A stretch of 59,572 nucleotides of DNA from Actinomycetes bacterium (GCA_025356335.1 JANXUF010000054.1:1-59572); one strand, 5' to 3'. Numbered from the stretch's first letter, positions 7,769-16,317 are shown. The notes: a model not told the origin generated them from the sequence alone. Numbers and translations: made by a program.

Positions 7769-9103
7769 ATGAGCGACAACGAAGACCGGTTGGAGGAGCT
7801 GCAAGCATCAGGAGAGACGATCGCCAAGCTTGCCGAGCAACCCGAACTGTTCACCCAGGCAGCAGCGGCGTTCCGCGCCGATGATGCCGAGAAGTTCCAG
7901 GATGCGCTCGGACGCGCCAGCCTGCTCGACCGTTGCCGGTATATCTGCCGATGGTTCTGCAGTAAGCACTGCGTGTTCATCTGCGCGAAGTTGGTCGGCA
8001 GGATCGAGCACGCTACCGAGTTCGACGTCGAGGAATGGCGGGCCTTCGCCGAGTACACCGGCCGCCTCGCACGCGACCGCGAGACGCTGCAGAAGTTGCT
8101 CGAGATGATCGCCTCGGAGGACGCCAAGAGTTTCCAGGAGTTCATCGAGAAGAACAAGATCGAGCGCTTCGCCCATCAGTTGTGCCATTGGCTGTGCGGC
8201 GTGCGCTGCCGTGTCGCCTGCCAGAAAATGTGCCCGCCGATGCCTGAACTGATCAAGGTCGGTGAGATTCCCGTCGGTCATTTCGATGCTGTCGGCTATG
8301 CGGCCGGACCGAGCAGCCCTGGCGTGTTCACTCCGAGCGACAACCCTGCCGCCGGGGTCGGCGACCACCCTTTCGGAGGTAGCGTCCACATCAACGGGCT
8401 GTTCAATGTTGCCGGTGCGACGCAGTACAAGGTCGAGTTCGGTCCGAGCTCGACCGGTCCGTGGACGGCGATCAGAACGGCGCTCGTCGACTGCACGCAG
8501 ATCTTCCCGCCGATCGAGGTCCCGCGGGTCCCGACAGGCGACTGGTACGCGATTGCCGACATGCACTTCTACTCGGAAGGTCAGACCTACCTCACCGACT
8601 GGGAGACACCCGCGTTGGACGCCAACGTCACCTACTACGTGCGCATGGTCGTGCGCAATGCGGCGCTCACCGAGTTCCCCAGCAATCCGGTCCCGGTCCG
8701 TGTCGACAACGTCGGGCCACAGGGACCCGATGTCGACGGTCGCCCGCTGATCGAATTCAGCCAGGGCGGCGAGAAGCTCGGCTGTTGCGCTCAGGTGACC
8801 AAGGACAAGGGCCCGATCCAGGTGCACATCGTCGGAACGGACGAGAACTTCAGCTCGCTCGACGTCACCGCCTACGGCGGCTGCAGCGGGTCGATCGGCA
8901 TCTTCTCGAAGACCTACAACGGTGACCGCACCGACCTCGGGGCACCAGCCCCCGGCATCACGGTGACGTGGGATCCGTGGGCTGATCAGGTCGAAGCGTG
9001 CTGCTACGTAGTTTTCGTCCGCCTTTTCGACAGGGCGATCATCAACGACGTCTGGAACGGTGGCCACACGTACCAGAACTGGCGCTCGATCACCATCGGC
9101 TGA
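7769..9103 (+). CDS. Protein with two helical Cys-X3-Cys arrays and a beta-rich C-terminus
   Basis: A 444-residue protein not recognised as a named family. The first 155 residues look helical and carry two arrays of five cysteines, each spaced exactly four residues apart: C56-60-64-68-72 and C139-143-147-151-155. The two halves align as an internal repeat (F43-Q44 with F122-Q123; CRWFC with CHWLC). Four-residue spacing puts the cysteines on one helix face, suggesting metal or cluster binding or a disulphide zipper. The remaining 290 residues look like beta-sandwich material, with CC pairs in LGCCAQV and EACCYVV. There is no signal peptide. A good ribosome site (GAGGAG) precedes ATG 7769. Confidence 0.85.
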   Translation: MSDNEDRLEELQASGETIAKLAEQPELFTQAAAAFRADDAEKFQDALGRASLLDRCRYICRWFCSKHCVFICAKLVGRIEHATEFDVEEWRAFAEYTGRLARDRETLQKLLEMIASEDAKSFQEFIEKNKIERFAHQLCHWLCGVRCRVACQKMCPPMPELIKVGEIPVGHFDAVGYAAGPSSPGVFTPSDNPAAGVGDHPFGGSVHINGLFNVAGATQYKVEFGPSSTGPWTAIRTALVDCTQIFPPIEVPRVPTGDWYAIADMHFYSEGQTYLTDWETPALDANVTYYVRMVVRNAALTEFPSNPVPVRVDNVGPQGPDVDGRPLIEFSQGGEKLGCCAQVTKDKGPIQVHIVGTDENFSSLDVTAYGGCSGSIGIFSKTYNGDRTDLGAPAPGITVTWDPWADQVEACCYVVFVRLFDRAIINDVWNGGHTYQNWRSITIG

Positions 9104-9114
9104 GCACTGCTTCG

Positions 9115-9142
9115 CCCGGACTCGTCTGGCGACGGGTCCGGG
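9115..9142. terminator. Strong hairpin between convergent genes
   Basis: A 12-bp stem (one T-G wobble) with a 4-nt loop: arms 9115-9126 and 9131-9142. It begins 12 bp after the stop of the cysteine-array gene and lies 18 bp past the stop of the convergent HD-domain gene. No T-run, as is common for actinobacterial terminators. Probably bidirectional. Confidence 0.6.
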
Positions 9143-9160
9143 TCAGGCGGACGTTGACTA

Positions 9161-9760
9161 TCAGGGCTTCGGCGTGAAGAACTGGTGCAACAACGGTTCG
9201 TAGTAGGACAGCGGGTTGCTGACGTAGTCGGCGTCGAAGGCGGTCTGGTCGTACTTGGCGCAGAATTCCTCGCACTGCTCGTAGAACGGCGAGTCGGCGT
9301 AGGCGTCGCGCGCATTGCGGTCGGCGCCGATGTGGTGCCAGAAGTAGTAACCCTGGAAGATGCCGTGGTGCGCAACCATCCAATGGTTCGCCTCGGAGAC
9401 GAACGGCTTGACGATCGCAGCGGCGATGTCGGGATGGTTGTAGGGGGCGAGCGTGTCACCGATGTCGTGCACGAGGGCGCACAGTACGTACTCCTCGTCG
9501 CGTCCGTCCTTCTCGGCGCGGGTTGCGGTCTGCAGGCTGTGTTCGAGGCGATTCACCGGGAATCCACCCTGGTCGCGACCCAGCATTCGCATCTGCGCGA
9601 TGATGTTCTCAGCGGCGGCGGCCTGGGTGTGGACGATCTCTTTCATGATGATCGCCCAGTCCTCACGCGTCGATTCCTCGAACGTCGTGAAACTCGTCTG
9701 CGGAGCGAGACTGGTTTGCGGAGCGACGATCCCTGTCGTCTGATGCTCGGTGATGGTCAT
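9161..9760 (-). CDS. HD-domain protein of the PhnZ-like (mixed-valence di-iron oxygenase) type
   Basis: A 199-residue HD-fold protein. Metal-ligand candidates are H74 in RLEHSLQTA, the pair H98-D99 in LVHDIGD, H109 in YNHPD, H126 and H131/132 in EANHWMVAHHGIFQG, and D171 in KYDQTAFD. The HDIGD and NHWMVAHHG patterns resemble proteins grouped with PhnZ and myo-inositol oxygenase, which use a mixed-valence di-iron centre to cleave C-P or C-C bonds. The substrate here is unknown, and no phosphonate genes are nearby. AAGGGA lies 8 nt before ATG 9760. Confidence 0.78.
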   Translation of the reverse strand: MTITEHQTTGIVAPQTSLAPQTSFTTFEESTREDWAIIMKEIVHTQAAAAENIIAQMRMLGRDQGGFPVNRLEHSLQTATRAEKDGRDEEYVLCALVHDIGDTLAPYNHPDIAAAIVKPFVSEANHWMVAHHGIFQGYYFWHHIGADRNARDAYADSPFYEQCEEFCAKYDQTAFDADYVSNPLSYYEPLLHQFFTPKP

Positions 9761-9868
9761 GATGACATTCCCTTCGACACCCGGAATCGTAGCGCTGTAG
9801 CGAACCGGGTCTGGCGTCGAGCATCCCGAGGGTGTGGCATCGGCAGGGCAATCAGCAAAGATAGGTAG

Positions 9869-10423
9869 GTGGCTGGACGGACGATCAGGCGGGTGTCCGT
9901 CGTCGGCAATGCGGGAGCAGGCAAGAGTTCCCTGGCGGTCCGTATCGGTCGCGCACTCGGTGTCCCGTGCGTCGAGCTGGACGCGATCCATCATCTGCCG
10001 GGGTGGCAGGCGATCGATCCGGAACTGTTCCTCGCGAGGATCACCGAGATCACCGCAGGCGACGGGTGGGTCATCGACGGCAACTACCGAACCGTCGTCG
10101 TCGACGGCCCGATCTGGCAGCGGGCGGACACGGTCGTCTGGCTCGATCTCCCCCGTCGCCAGGTGATGAGACAGGTGACGACGAGGACGGTCCGTCGAAT
10201 CGCCTTGCGTCAAGAACTGTGGAACGGCAACCGCGAGCCGTGGAGCAACGTGTTCTCCTGGAACCCCCACACGTCGATCATCCGCTGGGCTTGGACGCAG
10301 CATGCCAAGTATCAACAGCGCTTTTCGTCAGCGATGAACGACGAACGGTGGGCGCATATCGACTTCGTCAGATTGACGAGTCATGCTGCAGCGGACGCCT
10401 GGCTTGCGGGCCTGATCACATGA
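9869..10423 (+). CDS. P-loop NTPase / nucleotide-kinase-like protein
   Basis: A 184-residue protein with Walker A GNAGAGKSS (13-21), then CVELDAIHHLPGW, VIDGNYRTVV, a second acidic strand VVWLDLPR and a basic RTVRRIALRQELWNGNREP segment. It resembles the group annotated as topology-modulation protein or adenylate-kinase-like ATPases. The true substrate is unknown. The start is GTG. Its 3' end overlaps the convergent aldo/keto reductase by 8 bp. Confidence 0.8.
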   Translation: MAGRTIRRVSVVGNAGAGKSSLAVRIGRALGVPCVELDAIHHLPGWQAIDPELFLARITEITAGDGWVIDGNYRTVVVDGPIWQRADTVVWLDLPRRQVMRQVTTRTVRRIALRQELWNGNREPWSNVFSWNPHTSIIRWAWTQHAKYQQRFSSAMNDERWAHIDFVRLTSHAAADAWLAGLIT

Positions 10424-11387
10424 AGCCGGCGACCGCTCGCGGGGTATAGGGCTCTTCGAGCGGGGCGATTTCTTCAGCGGTCAGTTCGATCTCGACCGAG
10501 GCGATGGCGTCCTCGAGGTGATGCGGCTTCGTCGCCCCGACGATCGGTGCCGTCACCGACTTGTGGCTGGCGACCCATGCCAGCGCGATCTGCGCCCGGG
10601 TCACACCGCGCTCTTCGGCGATCCGACCGACGCGGTCGACGATCGCTGCGTCGCTCTGCTGGTACAGCGTCTTGCCGAACAGATCGGTTTCGCTACGCGA
10701 CGTCGTCGTGTCCCACGGCCTGGTCAACTTGCCGCGAGCGAGCGGACTCCACGGGATCACGCCGACACCCTGGTCCAGGCAGAGCGGCAACATCTCCCGC
10801 TCCTCTTCCCGATACAGCAGGTTGTAGTGGTTCTGCATGGTCACGAACTTCGTCCAGCCATGCCGCTCGGCGAGGTACTGCGCCTTGGAGAACTGCCAGG
10901 CGTACATCGAGGAGGCACCGATATACAACGCTTTGCCGGCCTTGACGACGTCGTGCAACGCCTCCATCGTCTCCTCGATCGGCGTCTTTCGATCCCACCG
11001 GTGGATCTGGTAGAGATCGACGTAGTCGGTCCCCAAGCGGCGCAGGCTGGCATCGATCTCATTCATGATCGCCTTGCGCGACAGACCGCTGCCGTTCGGT
11101 CCCTTGTGCATCTGACCGTGCACCTTGGTGGCAATCACGACCTCGTCACGCCTGGCGAAATCAGCGAGCGCCCGCCCGGTGATCTCTTCGCTGGTACCGT
11201 CGGAATAGACGTTGGCGGTGTCGAAGAAGTTGATGCCTGCTTCGATTGCCTGCTGGAAGAAGGGCCGGCTCTGCTCCTCGTCGAGCGTCCACTCGTGTGC
11301 GCCGCGACCGGAGATTCCGTAGCTCATACAGCCGAGGCAGATCCTCGACACATCCATTCCCGTCGTTCCGAGTTTGCGGTACTTCAT
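10416..11387 (-). CDS. Aldo/keto reductase
   Basis: A 323-residue NADPH-dependent aldo/keto reductase. The catalytic tetrad is visible: D56 in FFDTANVYS, Y61, K88 in ATKVHG and H129 in YQIHRWD. IPWSPLARGKL and the C-terminal APIVGATKPHHLED match the cofactor-binding half. It reduces aldehydes or ketones; the substrate is undefined. ATG 11387 has GGAG 9 nt upstream; a longer ORF starts at 11402. Confidence 0.92.
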   Translation of the reverse strand: MKYRKLGTTGMDVSRICLGCMSYGISGRGAHEWTLDEEQSRPFFQQAIEAGINFFDTANVYSDGTSEEITGRALADFARRDEVVIATKVHGQMHKGPNGSGLSRKAIMNEIDASLRRLGTDYVDLYQIHRWDRKTPIEETMEALHDVVKAGKALYIGASSMYAWQFSKAQYLAERHGWTKFVTMQNHYNLLYREEEREMLPLCLDQGVGVIPWSPLARGKLTRPWDTTTSRSETDLFGKTLYQQSDAAIVDRVGRIAEERGVTRAQIALAWVASHKSVTAPIVGATKPHHLEDAIASVEIELTAEEIAPLEEPYTPRAVAGFM

Positions 11388-11628
11388 CGATCCACACTCC
11401 AACAGTTCGAGTTCCCGCCGCCGAGCGTAACGCCGGTCACCGTGCAGGGGAGCGGTGGAGATTCGCCACTAGGCGAACTCACGGCCCGTTGAGCGAACGG
11501 ACTCTGCGCTCCCGTCAGCACCGAGGGTTGGAGCAGGAAACGGACCCCACGTCCACAGTGACCCATCCCGGCGGGCGGCGCCGAGCGTGGGAGCGCCGCT
11601 GGTGAGCCCGAATTTCGGCGAAGGGCCT

Positions 11629-12474
11629 TCAGCGCAACAGCGCTTCTGGAGCGTTGCAACGGATCGATGCTTCGACACCAGCGTCGTCGGCACCGCCGAG
11701 GATCGGGATCAGTCGGTGCACGCCGAGCGCAGCGTACTGCTCGACGAGTTCCGGTGTCAGTCGGCGGTTCGGCGTGATGTTGATCGTCAGCTCACCGTAT
11801 TCCGCTGGGCGCTCGTAGCGGTCGGCCGCTTCGCGGATACCGTCGAGGCAGCGGGCGGTACCCGCAGGGTCCATCGCGAAGCCGTACCACTGCGACGACA
11901 TCGTCACCGCACGTCGGTAGGCACCCGCCGAATGCCCGCCCATCACCAGCGCTGGACCGCCACGCTGGATCGGCCGCGGATAAGCGTCGACGCCGGAGAA
12001 CCGCACGGTCTCGCCGTCGAACGTCGGCGAGTCCATCGTCCACAGTGCGCGCATCGCCGCGATGTACTCCTCGCTACGCGGACCACGACTGGCGAAATCA
12101 GCGCCGACCGCTGCGAACTCCGGCTGCAGATAGCCGACGCCGACGCCGAGCAGGAGGCGACCGTTCGACAGCACATCGAGGCTGGCGACGGCCTTCGCCA
12201 ACGCCACGGGTGGGCGCTGCGGGAGTAGCAGGATGCCGGTACCGAGCAGCACCCGCTTCGTGAGCGCAGCCAGATAGGTGAGGACCGCGAGCGGATCGAG
12301 CATCGGGTAGTCGGGCTCGATCGGCGACGGCGCGACCCGGGGTGAGGGAGCGACCATGTGCTCGCCGGCCCAGATCGAATCGAAACCCAGTTCCTCGATC
12401 AACGGAGCGATCGAGGCGATGCTCGCCGGTGAGGCCGTCGTGCCGGAGCCGACGCCGAAGATTCCCAGTTCCAT
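11629..12474 (-). CDS. LLM class (F420-type) flavin-dependent oxidoreductase
   Basis: A 281-residue luciferase-like monooxygenase fold. It starts MELGIFGVGSG, with LIEELGFDSIWAGEH, LDPLAVLTYLAALTKRVLLGT, DVLSNGRLLLGVGVGYL and the phosphate-binding PALVMGG segment. Actinobacterial members commonly use coenzyme F420; FMN cannot be excluded. A 243-bp divergent region separates it from the SDR gene. The ORF extends to 12921, but the family start is clear. Confidence 0.9.
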   Translation of the reverse strand: MELGIFGVGSGTTASPASIASIAPLIEELGFDSIWAGEHMVAPSPRVAPSPIEPDYPMLDPLAVLTYLAALTKRVLLGTGILLLPQRPPVALAKAVASLDVLSNGRLLLGVGVGYLQPEFAAVGADFASRGPRSEEYIAAMRALWTMDSPTFDGETVRFSGVDAYPRPIQRGGPALVMGGHSAGAYRRAVTMSSQWYGFAMDPAGTARCLDGIREAADRYERPAEYGELTINITPNRRLTPELVEQYAALGVHRLIPILGGADDAGVEASIRCNAPEALLR

Positions 12475-12717
12475 CGTCGGAGTCTCGCAGGTGACCCCCG
12501 ACTTCCTCCGGCCCGGCGGGCGGCTTCGAACGGTTGCGACGACTGGCGCTGTCGTGCCGGGAAGCGCGGAGGCGACGCTCGAGATGACCGTTGGCGAGGA
12601 CTTCTCGGTGGGCTTCGCAGCGATGACGCCGACGTCGTGGACCTGTACCCTGGGGATCGCATGACGTTCCCTATCAACGCTCCTGAAGCGGCGATCCACC
12701 TCGCCGATGCCTCCTGA

Positions 12718-13506
12718 GTGTCGCCGCGCGACGGGCCCGATGTACTCGGCAGGGGACTCCCCGGCCACGTCTCGCTGATCACTGGAGGGAACAGTGGCAT
12801 CGGTCTCGGCATGGCCATCGGGCTGGCGACGGCGGGCGCCGATCTGGCTATCTGGGGAACGAATGCCGCCAAGAACGCAGCTGCCGCTGCACGCCTGCGG
12901 GCGATCGGGTCGCGGGTCCACGTCGAACAGTGCGACGTCTCGAGTGAGGACCAGGTCGAGTCGTCATTCGCCAAAACGGTCGCCGCATTGGGCAGAGTCG
13001 ACAGTGTGTTCGCCAACGCCGGCATGTCAGCGGTGCCGCGCAACTCGTGGGAGATCCCGCTCGACGAGTGGCGCAAGGTTCATTCGGTGAATATCGACGG
13101 CGTCTTCCTGACGCTGCGCGTTGGTGCCAGGCACCTGGTCGAGCGCGGAGAGGGTGGATCGCTCATCGGTGTCGCCTCGACGTCGTCGATTCACGGCGCG
13201 CCGACCAATGCCGCGTACGCATCCTCGAAGACCGCTGTGCTCGGCCTCGTGCGGGCGATGGCTGTCGGGCTTGCCAGGCACCGGGTCAGGGTCAACGCCT
13301 TGACCCCCGGTTGGACAGCCACCGACATGCTGGCACCTGCGGCGCGCAACGAGAAGTTCGTCAACAACACGATCGGCCGTACACCGGTACGGCGTTGGGC
13401 AGACCCGGCCGAGTTCGCCAAGGTCGCCGTCTTCCTCGCAGATCCGTCATTGACGTTCCACACCGGTGACACGCTGGTCGTCGATGGCGGCTACACCATC
13501 TTCTGA
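12718..13506 (+). CDS. SDR family oxidoreductase
   Basis: A 262-residue short-chain dehydrogenase/reductase. The dinucleotide motif TGGNSGIG (22-29), NAG (100-102), the catalytic serine region VASTSS and the Y167-x3-K171 pair are present. FHTGDTLVVDGGYTIF is the usual C-terminus. The cofactor preference and substrate are not evident. The start is GTG. A tandem 13-bp repeat begins over its stop codon. Confidence 0.93.
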   Translation: MSPRDGPDVLGRGLPGHVSLITGGNSGIGLGMAIGLATAGADLAIWGTNAAKNAAAAARLRAIGSRVHVEQCDVSSEDQVESSFAKTVAALGRVDSVFANAGMSAVPRNSWEIPLDEWRKVHSVNIDGVFLTLRVGARHLVERGEGGSLIGVASTSSIHGAPTNAAYASSKTAVLGLVRAMAVGLARHRVRVNALTPGWTATDMLAPAARNEKFVNNTIGRTPVRRWADPAEFAKVAVFLADPSLTFHTGDTLVVDGGYTIF

Positions 13507-13540
13507 CCCGAGCTCCTGACCCGAGCTCGTGACCCGAGCT
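13502..13540. repeat. Three 13-bp tandem repeats over the SDR stop codon
   Basis: Three near-identical 13-bp units at 13502-13514, 13515-13527 and 13528-13540, with consensus CNTGACCCGAGCT, followed by a partial fourth. The first unit includes the TGA stop of the SDR gene. Each unit carries an in-phase or shifted TGA. No protein function is expected. Confidence 0.75.
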
Positions 13541-13578
13541 CGTGAGCGCGAACAAGCCGGGGACGACGCTGAGGTGCA

Positions 13579-14160
13579 TCAGCGGAAGATTTCCCAGACG
13601 CTGTAGGCCGCCAGCAGCACCAGCACGCCTGCGGTGAACTTGCGGATCGTGGCGACGTTGATATGGCGGATCAGCGTCTTGCCGCTGGCGACGGCGATGG
13701 CGGCGACCGACCACAGCGCGAGCGTCGACCCGATGCCGACGGAGAGCGGCGAGTGATAGCGGGCGGCCAGATTTGCGGTCAGAATCTGCGTCAGGTCACC
13801 CCATTCTGCGAGGAAGACGACGATGAAGGCGGTGGCCATGACGCCATGCTTCGACGCTTCCTCCTGTGCAAGATGATCCTCGTCCTTGTTGCCCTCTCGC
13901 CATGCAAAGAACGCGCCGAACAGGAACATTGCGGCGATGATCCCTTCGAGCACGCGTTTCGGCACGATATGGAACAGTGCAACGCCAATGGTCGTGGCGA
14001 TGACGACATGGACGACAAAGGCGCCGGCGGCACCGAGCCACACGTGGCTGGCCTTCCCTCGCGTCGCCAGAACGAGGCTGGCGAACATCGTCTTGTCCGG
14101 TAGTTCGCCGAGGAAGATCACGGGAAAGACAGCGAGGGTGATGAGTGGATTCAACGGCAA
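13579..14160 (-). CDS. TMEM165/GDT1 family cation transporter
   Basis: A 193-residue membrane protein with two halves, each carrying the family E-x-x-D-[KL]-T signature: ELPDKT (19-24) and EWGDLT (119-124). These acidic motifs form the cation site in GDT1 proteins, which export Mn2+ or exchange Ca2+/Mn2+. About six helices are expected, with a hydrophilic loop at 88-105 (EGNKDEDHLAQEEASKHG). The first motif has Pro in place of the usual Gly. Convergent with the SDR gene. Confidence 0.9.
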   Translation of the reverse strand: MPLNPLITLAVFPVIFLGELPDKTMFASLVLATRGKASHVWLGAAGAFVVHVVIATTIGVALFHIVPKRVLEGIIAAMFLFGAFFAWREGNKDEDHLAQEEASKHGVMATAFIVVFLAEWGDLTQILTANLAARYHSPLSVGIGSTLALWSVAAIAVASGKTLIRHINVATIRKFTAGVLVLLAAYSVWEIFR

Positions 14161-14196
14161 CTCGATTTCGTCAATGGAGTCAATGGAGTCGATGGA

Positions 14197-15729
14197 TCAG
14201 CCGAGCCGGCGGAGCAGATTCATCGTGATCTTCTCGACGGCCGGGTCTGCGGCGTCGAGTCCCCATACCCAGTCGGTGCATCCACTGGACACGACCGTCC
14301 CACTGCCGCCGACACCGTCGCGAACAGCGAAGACGGCGTGACCGTTCTCCAACCGGCGAGCAGCCGCCGCGTCGTGCGAACCGAGCACCCGCCATGCATG
14401 GAACTCGACCTCTGAAAGCGCATCGTCCGGGACCGGTCGCTGCGCTGTGGCCCGCGTGAACGGCGAAGCGGGTGCCGTCGCCAGCACGATGGTCCCTTCC
14501 GGGCATCGATCGACACCGGTCGGCACCGGTACGCCGTCGACGAGCGCCAACTCGCAACCATCGCATTCGTAACCGACGATGGTCCCGGCCGCACCGAGCA
14601 GGTCACCGCGGAACAGATCGGTACCCTCGAACAGCCAGTGGTCGGGACGATGGACGGTGTAGCCGCCCGCTCCCCCACCGACCGACTTGCCGATGCGGTG
14701 GTAGCCGCCACGGTTGAACGACAGGCCGGTCATCAGATTCTCCGGCCTGTTGATCAACCGGTCTGACCAGATGCTGGTGAGGCGATCCTGACGGTCGGTT
14801 CCGTAGACGGGATCCTGCTCGAAACGTTGCTTGTAGCCGACCATCGTCCGGCCCTCGTCCTCGAGCCGGACCTGCCAGAAGGCGACATTGCCGCTGAGGA
14901 ACGCAGCGTTCCCTCCGTCAGCGATGAACTGCTCGACCGTGTCGCGCATGCCCCACGACCAGTACTCGTCATGACCGATGCTGAGGTACAGCCGCCGCCC
15001 CTCGAGCACGTTCGGCACGAACTCGAGATCGGCATTGACGGCGTAATCGATCTCGATCCCGTTGTTCTCCGCCCAGACCACGAACGGCAGCTCCCATGAC
15101 GGCCAGCCGGCAGAACCTGACCAGGCCGACAGACCGTGCGTACGGATGTGTCCGACATGGGTTCGCATCCGAGGATCCGGCGGGCCGAGGACCGTCACGC
15201 GGCTTCCGGCACCGCCGGGCTTTCGTAGGAATCCGGGGGCGAGCGGACGGACGAACGACGCATGTGTGCCGCCGTTGTAGATGTTCGTCCCGGCGACATC
15301 GTTGTAGGCATTCCACGTGTTGGTCGTCAGCACGAGCAGCAGACGGTCTGGGTTCGGGGTCGACGAACGGACGACGAAGAAGGCGACGACATCCGAGCGA
15401 TCCGCAACGCTGACGACGATCTCGTAGTAGCCGGACGGCCAGTCGGTCTGCATGGTGACCTCGGCGATCACCGGCCACTCACACCCCAAGGCGTCTGCCC
15501 CGGGCGACAGGTCCTGGGGTGCCAGCCTGACATCGGTGGTGTGGATGGTCACACGGGCTGCGCCGACACGGACGATTTTCAGGCGGGCGGTCCCGACGGG
15601 GCCGCGCCCGTGAATCGCCACGCGCTCGCCGGCGACGACGCTGAGTGGCCACGCGTAGACGGCCGGGGTTGCCGGGTCGGACGGTGGCGCGTACGGCAGT
15701 GGTTTCGTTTGGACAGCGATGTTCGGCAT
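14197..15729 (-). CDS. N,N-dimethylformamidase large-subunit-like protein
   Basis: A 510-residue protein resembling the beta subunit of N,N-dimethylformamidase. It has a jelly-roll-like N-terminal part to about residue 120, then a larger domain with LTTNTWNAYNDVAG, LYLSIGHDEYWSWGMRDTVE, GNAAFLSGNVAFWQVR and a C-terminal SSGCTDWVWGLD. The known enzyme uses a mononuclear Fe centre and also needs a small subunit; none is visible next to this gene. The substrate is therefore uncertain, and it may be a related amidase. ATG 15729 gives MPNIAVQT; three residues could be added from 15738. Confidence 0.8.
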   Translation of the reverse strand: MPNIAVQTKPLPYAPPSDPATPAVYAWPLSVVAGERVAIHGRGPVGTARLKIVRVGAARVTIHTTDVRLAPQDLSPGADALGCEWPVIAEVTMQTDWPSGYYEIVVSVADRSDVVAFFVVRSSTPNPDRLLLVLTTNTWNAYNDVAGTNIYNGGTHASFVRPLAPGFLRKPGGAGSRVTVLGPPDPRMRTHVGHIRTHGLSAWSGSAGWPSWELPFVVWAENNGIEIDYAVNADLEFVPNVLEGRRLYLSIGHDEYWSWGMRDTVEQFIADGGNAAFLSGNVAFWQVRLEDEGRTMVGYKQRFEQDPVYGTDRQDRLTSIWSDRLINRPENLMTGLSFNRGGYHRIGKSVGGGAGGYTVHRPDHWLFEGTDLFRGDLLGAAGTIVGYECDGCELALVDGVPVPTGVDRCPEGTIVLATAPASPFTRATAQRPVPDDALSEVEFHAWRVLGSHDAAAARRLENGHAVFAVRDGVGGSGTVVSSGCTDWVWGLDAADPAVEKITMNLLRRLG

Positions 15730-15761
15730 GGTCACCACCGGAGCTTGACATCAGCCGGGAG

Positions 15762-15870
15762 TCCGCACTCAGCCCGGTGTCCGCACTCAGCCCGGTGTCC
15801 GCACTCAGCCCGGTGTCCGCATTCGGCCGGGCGGTCGCACTCAGCCCGGTGTCCGCATTCGGCCGGACGG
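15762..15870. repeat. 18-bp tandem repeats with two variant types
   Basis: Three identical 18-bp units (15762-15779, 15780-15797, 15798-15815) are followed by an alternating pair: a variant with core ATTCGGCCGG (15816-15834), another first-type unit (15835-15851), and the variant again (15852-15870). The block fills most of the 163-bp gap between two minus-strand genes. The pattern of identical and alternate units suggests recent unit duplication. Confidence 0.85.
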
Positions 15871-15892
15871 TCGGCGGCGGAGGGACGGAAAC

Positions 15893-16273
15893 TCATTGCG
15901 CTGCCGGATAGGTGCGCAGTTCGAGGCGATGCCCATCGGGATCGGTGATGTAGATCCCGAGACCTTGACCGCGGGCTCCGTACAGCGGGCGCGGCGGGCG
16001 GACCTCGCCGAACAGACCTGACCCGGCGATCTCCGCCAGGTCGGCGTCTTCGACCACCAATGCAACGTGATCCATGTTCGTTCCCGTGATCTCCCCGAGC
16101 TGCAGATCGATGATCGTCGAGTCGGTGATACGCATCGACACGAACGTCGCCGTGCCGGCCCTCCACTCCCCCAAACGCACGGTTTCGAGTCCGAGCAGCT
16201 GTGAATACCAACTCACCGAACGCTCCATATCGGAGACACGCAGGACGATGTGGTCGAGTTCGGTGATCTTCAC
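15893..16273 (-). CDS. VOC family (glyoxalase-fold) protein
   Basis: A 126-residue vicinal-oxygen-chelate protein with two beta-alpha-beta-beta-beta halves. It starts MKITELDHIVLRVSDMERSV, contains TNMDHVALVVED and ends DPDGHRLELRTYPA. Likely metal ligands are H8, H67/H68 and E119. Members are lyases, dioxygenases or resistance proteins; the reaction here is unknown. Divergent from the ECF sigma gene. Confidence 0.88.
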   Translation of the reverse strand: MKITELDHIVLRVSDMERSVSWYSQLLGLETVRLGEWRAGTATFVSMRITDSTIIDLQLGEITGTNMDHVALVVEDADLAEIAGSGLFGEVRPPRPLYGARGQGLGIYITDPDGHRLELRTYPAAQ

Positions 16274-16303
16274 GACCTGAGTGTAGAAGGCCAGGGGAAC
16301 GAC

Positions 16304-16317
16304 GATGTTTGAACATC
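16304..16317. promoter_or_regulatory. Interrupted palindrome upstream of the ECF sigma gene
   Basis: GATGTT and AACATC half-sites are separated by 2 bp in the 135-bp region between the divergent VOC and sigma genes. It is a plausible operator by symmetry only. No regulator is known. Confidence 0.3.

Noticed and set aside
11395..11430. GTTCGAGTTCC-like stretch suggesting a tRNA T-arm
   Set aside because: No acceptor stem, anticodon arm or CCA could be matched around it.
15762..15870. Possible CRISPR array because of regular short repeats
   Set aside because: The 18-bp units are directly tandem with no unique spacers, and no cas genes are present.
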